Of a stretch of 64,000 bases of DNA, positions 17,719 to 26,277 are shown piece after piece. The notes beneath the pieces were generated by a model. It was not told the origin of the DNA. It searched no databases and was given only the letters and a program-made list of their open reading frames with translations. Origin of the DNA: Pseudomonadota bacterium (lineage in GTDB: Bacteria; Myxococcota; Myxococcia; Myxococcales; Myxococcaceae); assembly GCA_023426545.1 (NCBI GenBank), contig JAFAAN010000014.1:20849-84848 (forward strand), written 5' to 3'. Position 1 is the first letter of the stretch, and every line of letters begins with the position of its first letter. Made by a program: the position numbers and the translations under genes.

Positions 17719-19115
17719 GCGCGGTCCAGGACGGGGGCGTGCCGGGTCCGCCCGTGGCGCTCAAGGAGCGGGCCGCGCGCCTCTTCCAGGAGCACCTGTT
17801 CGCCGTGCGCGGCCGCACGGACCGGCTCTTCGCGGGGTTGATGCTGGGCCAGTGGGCGGTGGGCATCCTCATCGCCGTCGCGGGGCCCTCTCGCGGTGGG
17901 CACGTCCTGGCGGCCCTGGTGGTGGGAACGCTGCTCAGCGCCTGCCCGGTGGCCATGGCCCGCTGGCGCCCGGGCGCCCCGCTCACGCGGCACGTGGTGG
18001 CGGTGTGCCAGGCGCTCTGGTCCTCCCTGCTCATCTTCCTGACGGACGGCCGGGTGGAGACGCACTTCCACATCTTCGGCTCGCTGGCCTTCCTCGCGCT
18101 GTACCGCGACCCCTGGGTGCTGCTCACCGCGAGCGTCACCACCACCGTGGACCACGTGCTGCGCGGCACGATTGGGGCGCAGTCCTTCTATGGTGGCCCT
18201 CCACCGGAGCTGTGGCGCTTCGTCGAGCACGCCTTCTGGGTGGCCTTCATCGACGTGGTGCTGGTGTATTCCTGCCGGGGGATGCTGCGGGAGCTGCGCG
18301 AGGTGGCGGTGCGCCGGGCGGAGCTGGAGCTGGCGCGCGAGCGCGAGCAGGCCAAGGCCCGCGAGCTGGACCACGCCCTGCGGGAGCTCAGCGGCTTCCA
18401 GGAGCACCTCATCCGCGTGGAGAAGCTGGCCGCGGTGGGGCAGCTGGCCGCCAGCGTGGGGCACGAGCTGCGCAACCCGCTGGCGGCGGTGCGCAACTCC
18501 CACGCCTACCTCTCCCGCAAGCTCACGAAGGACCCAGCGGGGGCCGTGGATGACCCACGGGTCCCCCAGTTCCTTGGATTGATGGAGCGCGAGCTGAATG
18601 CCTGCGCGAAAATCATCTCCGACCTGCTCGACTTCGCGCGCGAGCGTCCACCCGCGCTCCAGCCCTGTCCGCTGCGCCCGCTGGTGGACGAGGCCATCGG
18701 CGTGGTGCCTCCGCGCGACGGCGTGCGCGTCATCAACGGTGTCCCGGAGTCGTTGCCGGTGCCCAACCTGGACAAGGAACAGTTCCGCCAGGTGCTCGTG
18801 AACCTGGTGCAGAACGCAGTGGAGGCCATGCCCGTGGGGCGCAATGGAGAGGTCGCAGTGATGGCGGAAGGTGGTGAGTCCATGCCCTGGCGCATCCGGG
18901 TCGTGGATGACGGCGCGGGGATTCCAGCGGACGTGCTGCCGAAGATTTTCGAGCCGCTCTTCACCACGAAGACGCGGGGCACCGGCTTGGGACTGGCCAT
19001 TGTCGCCAACATGGTGCAACGTCATGGCGGCACAATCTCTGTGAGCAGCGAAGCGGAGCGGGGTAGTGAGTTCCTCATCGTGCTCCCCGCGGCAGCGGCG
19101 GCTCAGGCCGCATGA
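17715..19115 (+). CDS. Membrane sensor histidine kinase
   Basis: A 466-residue kinase. Residues about 35-190 form an input domain of five or six membrane helices that includes DGRVETHFHIFGSLAFLALYR, where the two His in HFH could bind a metal or cofactor. A coiled linker follows (residues 195-235), then a HisKA domain with the phospho-accepting His in GHELRNPLAAVRNSH (about residue 253), and a HATPase domain with N box NLVQNAVEAM, G1 DDGAGIP, and EPLFTTKTRGTGLGLAI. The start overlaps the previous gene as ATGA and the stop overlaps the next as ATGA. It belongs with the receiver genes that follow and is likely to phosphorylate one of them. Confidence 0.93.
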   Translation: MSAVQDGGVPGPPVALKERAARLFQEHLFAVRGRTDRLFAGLMLGQWAVGILIAVAGPSRGGHVLAALVVGTLLSACPVAMARWRPGAPLTRHVVAVCQALWSSLLIFLTDGRVETHFHIFGSLAFLALYRDPWVLLTASVTTTVDHVLRGTIGAQSFYGGPPPELWRFVEHAFWVAFIDVVLVYSCRGMLRELREVAVRRAELELAREREQAKARELDHALRELSGFQEHLIRVEKLAAVGQLAASVGHELRNPLAAVRNSHAYLSRKLTKDPAGAVDDPRVPQFLGLMERELNACAKIISDLLDFARERPPALQPCPLRPLVDEAIGVVPPRDGVRVINGVPESLPVPNLDKEQFRQVLVNLVQNAVEAMPVGRNGEVAVMAEGGESMPWRIRVVDDGAGIPADVLPKIFEPLFTTKTRGTGLGLAIVANMVQRHGGTISVSSEAERGSEFLIVLPAAAAAQAA

Positions 19116-19879
19116 TGGAGGACGTCGCAGTGGCCCCCGCGCGCATCCTGCTGGTCGACGACGAGGAGTCGCTTCGCATCACCCTGGCCGCGAACCTGGA
19201 GCTGGAGGGCCACACGGTCCTCGAGGCTGCCAACGGCGAGGAGGCCTTGCGGCTGCTGGAGCAGCAGCCGGTGGACGTGGTGCTGACCGACATCCGCATG
19301 CCCGGGCTCCATGGCGTGGAGCTCCTGCGCCGCATCAAGCAGGAGCGCCCCGACATGCCGGTGGTGTTGATGACCGCCTTCACGGCGGAGGAGCTGGTGG
19401 ATGACGCGCTCGCCGAGGGCGCCTTCACCGTGCTGCCCAAGCCCTTCGACGTGACGCACGCGCTGGACACGGTGCTGCGCGCGGCGCGGGCGCCGCAGGT
19501 GTTGGTGGTGGACGACACCGAGCAGGTGGCGCGCGGCATGGTGCGCGCGCTGAGCACCGTGGGGCTGCGCGCGCGCGCCGTCTATAGCGGCGAGGAGGCG
19601 TTGGCCTCGCTGCGCTCGGGTGAGTACGACGTGTGTGTGCTGGACCTGGTGATGCCGGAGATGAGCGGGCCGGAGCTGGTGTCCAAGGTGCGCGCGGCGA
19701 ATCTGTCCGTCGCCATCATCGCCGTGTCCGGCCACGTGGTGCCGGAGATGCTGCGCCGGGTGGCGGCGCAGGGCGCGGTGGTCTGCATGACCAAGCCGGT
19801 ACCGTTGCGTGAGCTGGTACAGGCCATTGCACGGGTGCGAGGCCGGCCTCAACAAGGGCTGCAAGGCGCGAGGATTTGA
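19112..19879 (+). CDS. Response regulator with two receiver domains and no output domain
   Basis: A 255-residue protein made of two CheY-like receivers. The first (about residues 10-125) has the acidic pair DDEE, phospho-acceptor Asp in VVLTDIRMPG and Lys in LPKPFD. The second (about 128-245) has VVDDTEQ, acceptor Asp in CVLDLVMPEM and Lys in MTKPVP. Both sets of catalytic residues are intact, so both may be phosphorylated. No DNA-binding or enzymatic output is present, so it probably relays signals or competes for phosphate between the two kinases on either side. The start overlaps the upstream kinase stop by four bases. Confidence 0.92.
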   Translation: MMEDVAVAPARILLVDDEESLRITLAANLELEGHTVLEAANGEEALRLLEQQPVDVVLTDIRMPGLHGVELLRRIKQERPDMPVVLMTAFTAEELVDDALAEGAFTVLPKPFDVTHALDTVLRAARAPQVLVVDDTEQVARGMVRALSTVGLRARAVYSGEEALASLRSGEYDVCVLDLVMPEMSGPELVSKVRAANLSVAIIAVSGHVVPEMLRRVAAQGAVVCMTKPVPLRELVQAIARVRGRPQQGLQGARI

Positions 19880-19882
19880 CCC

Positions 19883-20611
19883 ATGGCAGGCAGAGACCTC
19901 CAAGCGCGAGAGCGGGCGGCGGTGGCGGACGTGGTGGCTTCCACCCTGCGGCACGACCTGCGCAACAAGCTGGCCAGCATCCGCAACGCCTCGTTCTATT
20001 TGATGCGGCAGGTGAAGAAGACGGACCTCTGGAGCGCGGACCCGCGCGTGGAGACCTTCTTCCAGCTCATCGAGCGGGAGCTGACGTCCGCCGAGGACGT
20101 GCTCTCCCGGCGGGCGCCGCCGTCCACCGGCGGTGCGCGTCCCAGGTGCAGCGCCCGCGAGGGCGTGGAGCACGCGCTCGCCCAGGCCCAGGTGCCTTCA
20201 ACCGTGACGGTGGTGCGTGAGCTGTCGGAGCGGGGCGGCGTGCCGCTGGAGGTGGAGGACCTGGCCCTGCTGGTGCGCTGCCTCGTGGACAACGCGCTGG
20301 AGGCCATGCCCCGCGGCGGCACCCTCACGCTGTGCACCCGGGACACGGACGCGGGCGTGTGCCTGCGCGTGGAGGACACCGGAGAGGGCTTGTCGCCCGA
20401 GGCGTACTCCCGGGCCCTGGAGCCCTTCTTCACCACGCGGCCCCACCACGCGGGCCTGGGGCTGAGCATCGTCCACCGCGCGGCCGTCCGCCACGGCTGG
20501 CAGCTGGACCTCGGCGCGGGCCCCTCGGGCGGCACGTACGTGGAACTTGTCTTCACGGGCTCGGAGTCAGGGGCTCATGACCGGATTGACGTGACTCGGG
20601 GGAGCAAGTGA
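19883..20611 (+). CDS. Soluble histidine kinase
   Basis: A 242-residue kinase core without a sensor domain. The N-terminal helix pair contains the phospho-accepting His in TLRHDLRNKLASIRN (about residue 24). The ATPase domain has LVDNALEAM (N box), VEDTGEGL (G1) and EPFFTTRPHHAGLGLSIV (F and G2 boxes). It begins three bases after the double receiver gene and ends overlapping the next receiver. Having no membrane or PAS domain, it probably senses through partner proteins, perhaps the double receiver just upstream, or acts as a phosphatase. Confidence 0.9.
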   Translation: MAGRDLQARERAAVADVVASTLRHDLRNKLASIRNASFYLMRQVKKTDLWSADPRVETFFQLIERELTSAEDVLSRRAPPSTGGARPRCSAREGVEHALAQAQVPSTVTVVRELSERGGVPLEVEDLALLVRCLVDNALEAMPRGGTLTLCTRDTDAGVCLRVEDTGEGLSPEAYSRALEPFFTTRPHHAGLGLSIVHRAAVRHGWQLDLGAGPSGGTYVELVFTGSESGAHDRIDVTRGSK

Positions 20612-20991
20612 TGGAGACGAACTGGACCTTCGGGCGTTGCCTGCTGCTCGTGGAGGACGACCCTTCCAACCGGATGACGTTGTCCGCGCTTCTGGAGGAC
20701 GCGGGCTTCGCGGTCGTCACGGCGGGTTCCTATTCGGAGGCCGCGGGATTATTGAACCGGCCTCGTGCGTATGACGCCGTGCTGTTGGACCAGAGCCTGG
20801 GAGACGGCTTTGGCACCGGGCTGATTCCGCTGGTGCGTCACCACATGCCGAAGACGAAGGTCGTCTTCGTCACCGGCCATGACGGGAAGATCGACATGCC
20901 GGTGGACGCCGTCTTCCGCAAGGGTGGCCACTTCGATGACCTGCTGGCCTTCCTTTTCAAACTGTTGCCCCAGCGCCCACTGGGCGCCTGA
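20611..20991 (+). CDS. Single-domain response regulator
   Basis: A 126-residue stand-alone receiver. It has LLVEDDPSN at the N terminus, acceptor Asp in VLLDQSLGDG and a C-terminal Lys in FRKGGHF, where most receivers have KP; this KGG is unusual. The start is ATG 20611, with GGGGGAG six bases upstream and a one-base overlap with the kinase stop (TGATG); a GTG at 20608 is also possible. It is the last member of the coupled kinase cluster and lacks any output domain. Confidence 0.88.
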   Translation: METNWTFGRCLLLVEDDPSNRMTLSALLEDAGFAVVTAGSYSEAAGLLNRPRAYDAVLLDQSLGDGFGTGLIPLVRHHMPKTKVVFVTGHDGKIDMPVDAVFRKGGHFDDLLAFLFKLLPQRPLGA

Positions 20992-21006
20992 ACGAGAGGT
21001 TCCTGA

Positions 21007-22410
21007 ATGTTGCTCCCTTCCGTTTCCGAGCGCTCCGCACTCACCCGGCGGCGGGAGCAACTGGCCCGGGCCCTGGGGGCCGCGCCCGCGCTGATGGCGT
21101 CGAGCCGCCCCCGCCCGCGCAACTACGCCGCCGACCAGTTCCCCTTCCGCGCCTCCAGCCACTTCCTCTACCTCTTCGGGCTCGCGGCGCCGGACGGCAT
21201 GGGCCTGTATGACGGCCAGGGCTGGACGCTGTACCTGCCCGAGCCGGGCCCCGACGACGCGCTGTGGGACGGCGTGGTGCCCGGCTTCGATGAAATCTCG
21301 GAGCGCACGGGCTGCGCGGTGCGCTCGCGCGCCGAGCTGCCCGCGGCGCTGAAGGGCCGCGAGGTGGCGACGCTGCCCACGCCGGACCTGGAGACGTGCC
21401 TGGAGCTGGCGGCGCTGCTCGGCCGCGAGGTCCGCCCCGGCCACCTGTCGCCGGTGGACGTGCCGCTGGCGGACGCGATGATTGCGCTGCGCCTGCGGCA
21501 CGACGACGCGGCGGTGGCGCAGCTGCGGCAGGCGGCGGAGGTCACGGCGTCGGCCCACCTGGCGGGCATGCGCGCGACGCGGCCGGGCGTCTTGGAGGCC
21601 GTGGTGCGCGCCGCGATGGAGGCGGAGTTCACCGCGCGCGACGTGCGGCCGGCGTATCAGCCCATCGTCACGGTTCACGGCGAGGTGCTGCACAACCTGC
21701 GCTACGACCACACGCTGCGCGAGGGCGAGCTGCTGCTGGCGGACGTGGGAGGCGAGAGCCCGGGAGGCTTCGCCTGTGACGTGACGCGCACGTGGCCGGT
21801 GACGGGGCGCTTCAGCTCGCCGCAGCGCGAGCTGTACGAGCTGGTGTTGCGCATGCAGAAGGCCAGCATCGCCGCCGTGCGTCCGGGCACGCGCTACCGT
21901 GAGGTGCACATGGCCTCGCACCGGGAGATGGCGCGCGGGCTGGTGGCGCTGGGCATCCTCCGCGGAGACCCGGAGGAGCTGGTGGCGGATGGCGTCACCG
22001 CGCTCTTCTTCCCGCATGGCGTGGGCCACCTGCTGGGCCTGGACGTGCACGACATGGAGGACCTCGGGGACCGGGCGGGCTATGCGCCGGGCCGCACGCG
22101 CTCGCCGGAGTTCGGCCACCGTTCGCTGCGCCTGGACCGGGATTTGGAGCCGGGCATGGCGGTGACGATTGAGCCGGGCATGTATCAGGTGCCGGCCATC
22201 CTGTCGGACGCGCGGCTCACGGCGCGCGCGAAAGACAGGCTCCAGCGCGACGTGCTGGCGCGCTACGCGGACGTGCGCGGCATCCGCATCGAGGACGACG
22301 TGCTCGTCACGGCGGAGGGCCACGAGGTGCTCACCGCCGCCATCCCGAAGGAGGCCGCGGACATCGAGGCCTTCATGACCAGCTCTGGCCATCCAGCTCC
22401 GGGAAGGTGA
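21007..22410 (+). CDS. pepP: Aminopeptidase P (Xaa-Pro aminopeptidase) family protein
   Basis: A 467-residue metallopeptidase with the two-domain aminopeptidase P layout. The N-terminal domain includes FPFRASSHFLYLFGL, typical of PepP. The C-terminal creatinase fold has the five metal ligands: Asp in LLADVGGE, Asp in CDVTRTWP, His in HGVGHLLGLDVHD, Glu in TIEPGMY and Glu in RIEDDVLV. It would cut N-terminal residues before proline, using two Mn ions. It lies 15 bases after the last receiver gene, so it may be read with the signalling cluster. Its 3' end overlaps the convergent hypothetical gene by 38 bases. Confidence 0.92.
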   Translation: MLLPSVSERSALTRRREQLARALGAAPALMASSRPRPRNYAADQFPFRASSHFLYLFGLAAPDGMGLYDGQGWTLYLPEPGPDDALWDGVVPGFDEISERTGCAVRSRAELPAALKGREVATLPTPDLETCLELAALLGREVRPGHLSPVDVPLADAMIALRLRHDDAAVAQLRQAAEVTASAHLAGMRATRPGVLEAVVRAAMEAEFTARDVRPAYQPIVTVHGEVLHNLRYDHTLREGELLLADVGGESPGGFACDVTRTWPVTGRFSSPQRELYELVLRMQKASIAAVRPGTRYREVHMASHREMARGLVALGILRGDPEELVADGVTALFFPHGVGHLLGLDVHDMEDLGDRAGYAPGRTRSPEFGHRSLRLDRDLEPGMAVTIEPGMYQVPAILSDARLTARAKDRLQRDVLARYADVRGIRIEDDVLVTAEGHEVLTAAIPKEAADIEAFMTSSGHPAPGR

Positions 22411-22954
22411 CCTGGCACTGGCCGGGGTTCACGCCCTCCACGCGCGCGTAGCCATTCTTGTTGAGGGTGCCCTCGCGCGTGCTGCCGTCCGGGAGCGTCA
22501 CCACATAGCGCAGGTTCGGGAGGGGCTTGCCCGTCTCGTCCTTCAGCTCGATGGCCAGCCACGTCTGCTCCTCGACCGGGGCTTCGGCTTCCTTGGGGCG
22601 CGGCGGCTCCGGCCAGGGCGTGGGGAGGAGCCTGGGGCGCTCCAGGGGTAGCGCGACGAGCTCTCCGTGCGTGAAGGCGTCGGTGAGCCGTTGCAGGAGA
22701 CGCTGCTCGTAGCGGCTGCGCTCCAGGCCGGAGAGTCCTAGTGGCAGCCTGCCTCCGAGCGCGTCGTACATCGCGTACAGCGTGCGCGCGGCGGAGGTGG
22801 CCAGCCAGCGCTCCAGGGCGGCGGTGACGAACACGTCCGGCACCGGAGGCCGCTCTGGCTTCAGCCGCTCCAGGTCGACGGAGGGGACGACGAGCCAGTC
22901 CTCCCCAAAGGCTGGCAGCTTCCATCGGCGTCCGCCGTGAGCGAGCGGCATCAT
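22373..22954 (-). CDS. Hypothetical protein with Ig-like C-terminal module
   Basis: A 193-residue protein without signal peptide. The first 120 residues are helical, Arg/Leu/Pro-rich and contain LATSAARTLYAMYDALGG. The last 60 residues, KDETGKPLPNLRYVVTLPDG followed by GTLNKNGYARVEGV and QCQVTFPELDGQSW, form a small beta-sandwich of the kind seen beside VgrG/PAAR type VI secretion proteins and phage-tail-like particles. No such genes are adjacent here, so the link is by resemblance only. It runs convergently into pepP with a 38-base overlap. The start is ATG 22954. Confidence 0.65.
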   Translation of the reverse strand: MMPLAHGGRRWKLPAFGEDWLVVPSVDLERLKPERPPVPDVFVTAALERWLATSAARTLYAMYDALGGRLPLGLSGLERSRYEQRLLQRLTDAFTHGELVALPLERPRLLPTPWPEPPRPKEAEAPVEEQTWLAIELKDETGKPLPNLRYVVTLPDGSTREGTLNKNGYARVEGVNPGQCQVTFPELDGQSWS

Positions 22955-23436
22955 GTCTCCCCCCCTGTCTCAGAGTGTTTCAGTATGCCCCTCTGCGTAC
23001 GGGGGCGGTGAGCCGGGGGCGCGCGGCGTCCGGTGCCGTGCATCGGCGTGTGGGGTGCGGAACGTCCTCGTGGGACGGTGGGGCAGGACGACTGCCGCGT
23101 CGCTGCGACGACACCGCGTCGGAGACCTCGAAGCCGGGTGTCTGACTCCGCGTGGAGGCATGGCCGTACGCACAGGCGGCCAACGTGCATGAAACATCGA
23201 CATGTGACGCGTGCGCGCGCGCATGCGGAATGAACATCCGCGGCGCGAAGTTGCGGGGCGGCGTGCGCCATCCGCCGTGAGTTGACCGGTGAAGCAGTGG
23301 ACAGGCGCGGTGCCTTCGAGTGGCACAGCGTTCGAGGACGGACACTGGGGGTGGCGCGACGAGGACCGGGTCCTACGTTGCACGCTCTGTCGATGTCAGC
23401 AGGGCCGATGAGTGCAGCGCGGGCGAGGGAGGGCGT
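22955..23436. other. Intergenic region with no identified gene
   Basis: About 480 bases between divergent genes. Several short open frames occur on both strands, but they are Arg/Ala-rich and lack ribosome-binding sites or motifs. The stretch 23170-23245 is somewhat AT-richer and includes gtgcatgaaacatcgacatgtgac, and may contain the promoter for the gene at 23437. No clear -35/-10 pair was found. Confidence 0.4.
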
Positions 23437-24897
23437 GTGGACGAGCTTCTTTTCGGAGCGGCTGGGCAGTTCCGTACTCAGGGCAATGTCACGCATGGCG
23501 CGGCGGAGCCGCGGCGCCCGGTGAGTGTGCGTGAGGTGCTCGCGGGAGACCTCGACGCCTACCTCGACCGGGAGCTCTTCGAGGCACCGGACTCCGAGCA
23601 CGCCCCATGTGACACCGCGTCCGTGGAGGAGATGTCCGGGCGGGTGCGCGCGCTCCTCGCACTGGCGCAGGAAGAGACGGAGTGGCTGGAGCGGAATCCC
23701 CGGCCTTCCGTGCGCGCCGTGGAGTCTCCGCGCGAGCCCGCAGTGGAGATTCCCGAATGGATGCGCACGTCACCCGACGCCAGTGAGGTGACACCACTGG
23801 GCGCCTTGTTGTCACCGCGCGGTGAGGGCGCCCTGTCTCGTGCGTCTGGCTCGGCGCGAGCGCAGCGGGACGTCTTGTCATGGCATGGCGTGCCGATGTC
23901 CGGCGCGGGGCGTGACGTCGACACGGAGCGGGCTCGCGGCGCGGGGCCTCGGCTCCTCGCGTTGCTGGGGTCGGCCGCGGTGGGCGCGCTGACGGCGGGG
24001 CTGTTCCTCGTCGCGGTCCAGTACGTGCGCGAGGGCTCGCAGTGGAATGCCGCACGAGGCGTCGAGGCCGCTCAAGGCTCCGGCGCGGCGGCATCGGGGC
24101 GAGCAGGAGCGGTGCCGTCCCTCGCGGGAGGTCCTGCCGCCACGGCGCGGGAGCCCCAGGCGGCCCCCTCCGTTCAGCCGCTGGCGAGCGCCTCGCTCTC
24201 CGTGGCCGGCGCGATGCTGCCCTCGACACAGGAGGGGCTGCGCGAGGCCGTGAACGGGCTGCACCCGGTGGCTCTCACGTCCACCTCGCCGGCCCCCGCT
24301 GCCAGCGCCGTGACGCTCGACGTGGCGCGGCCTGCACTCAGCCCGCGCGAGGTCCGCGCGAACGCGGATGCAGCGGGGGGCTTGCCGCGTGCGCCAGCGG
24401 CGCCCGTCGAGCTCGCCTTCGGCGATGCCGAAGCCGGTGGGGGGCTTTCGCATGGAGCGGTGGAGGCGAAGGCCGCCGCGGAAGAGGGGCCCTATGCGGA
24501 CCTGGACGAGGAGTTCGCGCGCGAGCTGGGCTTCACCGGCGACGCGGCAGCTTTGAAGGCGCAGGCGCCCCCGCGCACCGTCTACGTTCCGCCCGCGCTC
24601 GACGTGAAGGAGGTCCTCACGCCGGAGGACGTGAAGCAGGTGGTGTTGACGAACCAGCCCGCCCTCACCGCGTGCCTCCGTTCGCACGCACAGGGAACGG
24701 CGATGGCGGCGGGGGGACGCTTCGAGGTGCAGTGGTCGGTGCTGCCGAGCGGTGAGACTCGCGACGTCTCCCTGGACACGAGCGCCCTGCGCGGCACGCC
24801 GCTCTCGCGCTGCATCGAGGACGTGGTTCGCCGCTGGAGGTTCCCGGTGCACCAGGTCCACATGCAGGCGCCCATCCGCTTCCCCTTCGTCTTCTGA
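23437..24897 (+). CDS. Anti-sigma-like/TonB-like protein with AgmX/PglI-type C-terminal domain
   Basis: A 486-residue bitopic membrane protein. The N-terminal cytoplasmic part carries REVLAGDLDAYLDREL followed by a helical region ending ALAQEETEWLE, reminiscent of zinc-less anti-sigma domains. A single transmembrane helix lies at about residues 172-195. A long Ala/Pro/Ser-rich periplasmic linker leads to a C-terminal domain of about 100 residues: ALTACLRSHAQG, GGRFEVQWSVLPSGETRDV, then LSRCIEDVVRRWRFP. That domain matches the TonB-like AgmX/PglI C-terminal family common in myxobacteria, with two conserved Cys. The start GTG 23437 has GGGAGGG upstream; GTG 23521 is an alternative. The role could be envelope energy coupling or regulation. 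Confidence 0.75.
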   Translation: MDELLFGAAGQFRTQGNVTHGAAEPRRPVSVREVLAGDLDAYLDRELFEAPDSEHAPCDTASVEEMSGRVRALLALAQEETEWLERNPRPSVRAVESPREPAVEIPEWMRTSPDASEVTPLGALLSPRGEGALSRASGSARAQRDVLSWHGVPMSGAGRDVDTERARGAGPRLLALLGSAAVGALTAGLFLVAVQYVREGSQWNAARGVEAAQGSGAAASGRAGAVPSLAGGPAATAREPQAAPSVQPLASASLSVAGAMLPSTQEGLREAVNGLHPVALTSTSPAPAASAVTLDVARPALSPREVRANADAAGGLPRAPAAPVELAFGDAEAGGGLSHGAVEAKAAAEEGPYADLDEEFARELGFTGDAAALKAQAPPRTVYVPPALDVKEVLTPEDVKQVVLTNQPALTACLRSHAQGTAMAAGGRFEVQWSVLPSGETRDVSLDTSALRGTPLSRCIEDVVRRWRFPVHQVHMQAPIRFPFVF

Positions 24898-24937
24898 GGC
24901 GCGCGGCTGCCTGCGGGCCCCTATGCTTCCTCGTGGA

Positions 24938-25240
24938 ATGTCAGCGACCGAGCCGCCCCAGCCCACGGAGTTGCACGTCTGCCACCGCTGTCTGGTGCGC
25001 CTGGACGCGAGCGCCGGAGGCGTGGACCTGCCTCGGCGTCTGCGGGAGGCGCTGGCGGGGCGTGGGCTCGCGGAGCGGACGCGGGTGATGGCATCCGGCT
25101 GCCTGGGCGAGTGCCCCGTGGGCCTCGTGAGCGTGCGGGTGCTCCCCGAGAGCGGCGCTGGGGAACAGCTCCAGCTCATCGACCCCGCCCGGGACGGCGA
25201 GGACCTGGCCGAGCAGCTCCGTCAGCGCTCCGGCGCCTGA
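24938..25240 (+). CDS. Thioredoxin-like [2Fe-2S] ferredoxin-domain protein
   Basis: A 100-residue protein. Four Cys in the pattern CHRC near residue 16 and ASGCLGECPVG near residue 57 match thioredoxin-like [2Fe-2S] ferredoxins. The C-terminal helix PARDGEDLAEQLRQR completes the fold. It would be a small cytoplasmic electron carrier or metal-binding protein. The start is ATG 24938; an ATG five codons upstream (24923) is in the same frame and neither has a strong Shine-Dalgarno. It sits 40 bases after the TonB-like gene and converges on pdxA. Confidence 0.72.
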   Translation: MSATEPPQPTELHVCHRCLVRLDASAGGVDLPRRLREALAGRGLAERTRVMASGCLGECPVGLVSVRVLPESGAGEQLQLIDPARDGEDLAEQLRQRSGA

Positions 25241-25265
25241 GCCCGCGCGCTGGGTCCACCGGGTG

Positions 25266-26273
25266 CTACCGGCTTCGCGTCACGCCGCGCTTGCGTGCTC
25301 CGGCTTCCGCGAGCTGGGCGGCCTTGAGCAGCGCTTCCACCATGGGCACGCAGCTCGCCTCGCCCTTGCCGGCGATGGCATACGCGGTGCCGTGGTCGGG
25401 CGACGTGCGCGGCGCGGGCAGGCCCAGCGTCACGTTCACCGTGCGCTCGAAGTCCAGCGCCTTGGCCGGGATGAGGCCCTGGTCGTGGTACATGGCCAGC
25501 ACCGCGTCGTAGCGCGCGCCCAGCTGGTCGGGCTGCGCGAAGAGCCCGTCTGCGGGGATGGGGCCCTGGGCGTCCACCCGGGCCGCGCGGGCCTTGCGGA
25601 TGGCGGGGCCAATCACTTCGACTTCCTCGCGCCCCAGCAGCCCACCTTCGCCCGCGTGCGGGTTGAGCCCCAGCACCGCGATGCGCGGCTTGCGGCCCAC
25701 CACCGGCTCCAGGCTCCGCGACAGCAGCTTGAGCTGCGCCGTAAGGCCCGCCACCGTCAGCAGCCGCGGCAGGTCCGCCAGGGGCACGTGGTTGGTGGCG
25801 AGCGCCACGCGCACGCGGGGCCCGTCCATCAGCATCATGACGTCCACGCCGAAGGCGTCCGCCAGCACCTCGGTGTGGCCCATGAAGGGGATGCCCGCGC
25901 GGGAAATCTGCTCCTTCGACACTGGCGCGGTGCACAGCGCGTCCACGTGCCCGGCCCGCATCGCGTCGATGGCCGCCATCACGAAGGCGTGCTGTGCGCG
26001 GCCACCCTCGCGAGTGGGGCGCCCGGGGGCGCGGTCCTTCTCCTTCAGCCGCGTCACCTCCACCACGGTGGGCGCGTCCACGCGGCCCAGGGCCTGCGGC
26101 GCCACCCGGGTGTAGCGGCGGAAGGCGGGGAAGCGCTCCAGCGTGGGGCCATCCCCGAAGATGACGGGGATGAGCGCCTTGCGCACGGACGGGCGGGCCA
26201 GGGCCGCGGCCGTCACCTCCGGCCCGATGCCCGACACGTCCCCCAGGGAGATGCCGACGAGCGGGAGGCCCAT
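25266..26273 (-). CDS. pdxA: 4-Hydroxythreonine-4-phosphate dehydrogenase
   Basis: A 335-residue NAD-dependent dehydrogenase of vitamin B6 synthesis. It oxidises 4-phosphohydroxy-threonine and decarboxylates it to 3-amino-2-oxopropyl phosphate. The N terminus LPLVGISLGDVSGIGPEV is the family signature. Metal ligands are the His residues in MGHTEVLAD, in NHVPLADLP and in YHDQGLIPAKALDF. The ending NVTLGLPAPRTSPDHGTAY is typical. It starts five bases after the stop of the SurA-like gene, the same surA-pdxA order as in Escherichia coli, and is therefore operonic with the two chaperone genes upstream. The call is secure. Confidence 0.95.
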   Translation of the reverse strand: MGLPLVGISLGDVSGIGPEVTAAALARPSVRKALIPVIFGDGPTLERFPAFRRYTRVAPQALGRVDAPTVVEVTRLKEKDRAPGRPTREGGRAQHAFVMAAIDAMRAGHVDALCTAPVSKEQISRAGIPFMGHTEVLADAFGVDVMMLMDGPRVRVALATNHVPLADLPRLLTVAGLTAQLKLLSRSLEPVVGRKPRIAVLGLNPHAGEGGLLGREEVEVIGPAIRKARAARVDAQGPIPADGLFAQPDQLGARYDAVLAMYHDQGLIPAKALDFERTVNVTLGLPAPRTSPDHGTAYAIAGKGEASCVPMVEALLKAAQLAEAGARKRGVTRSR

Positions 26274-26277
26274 GCGG

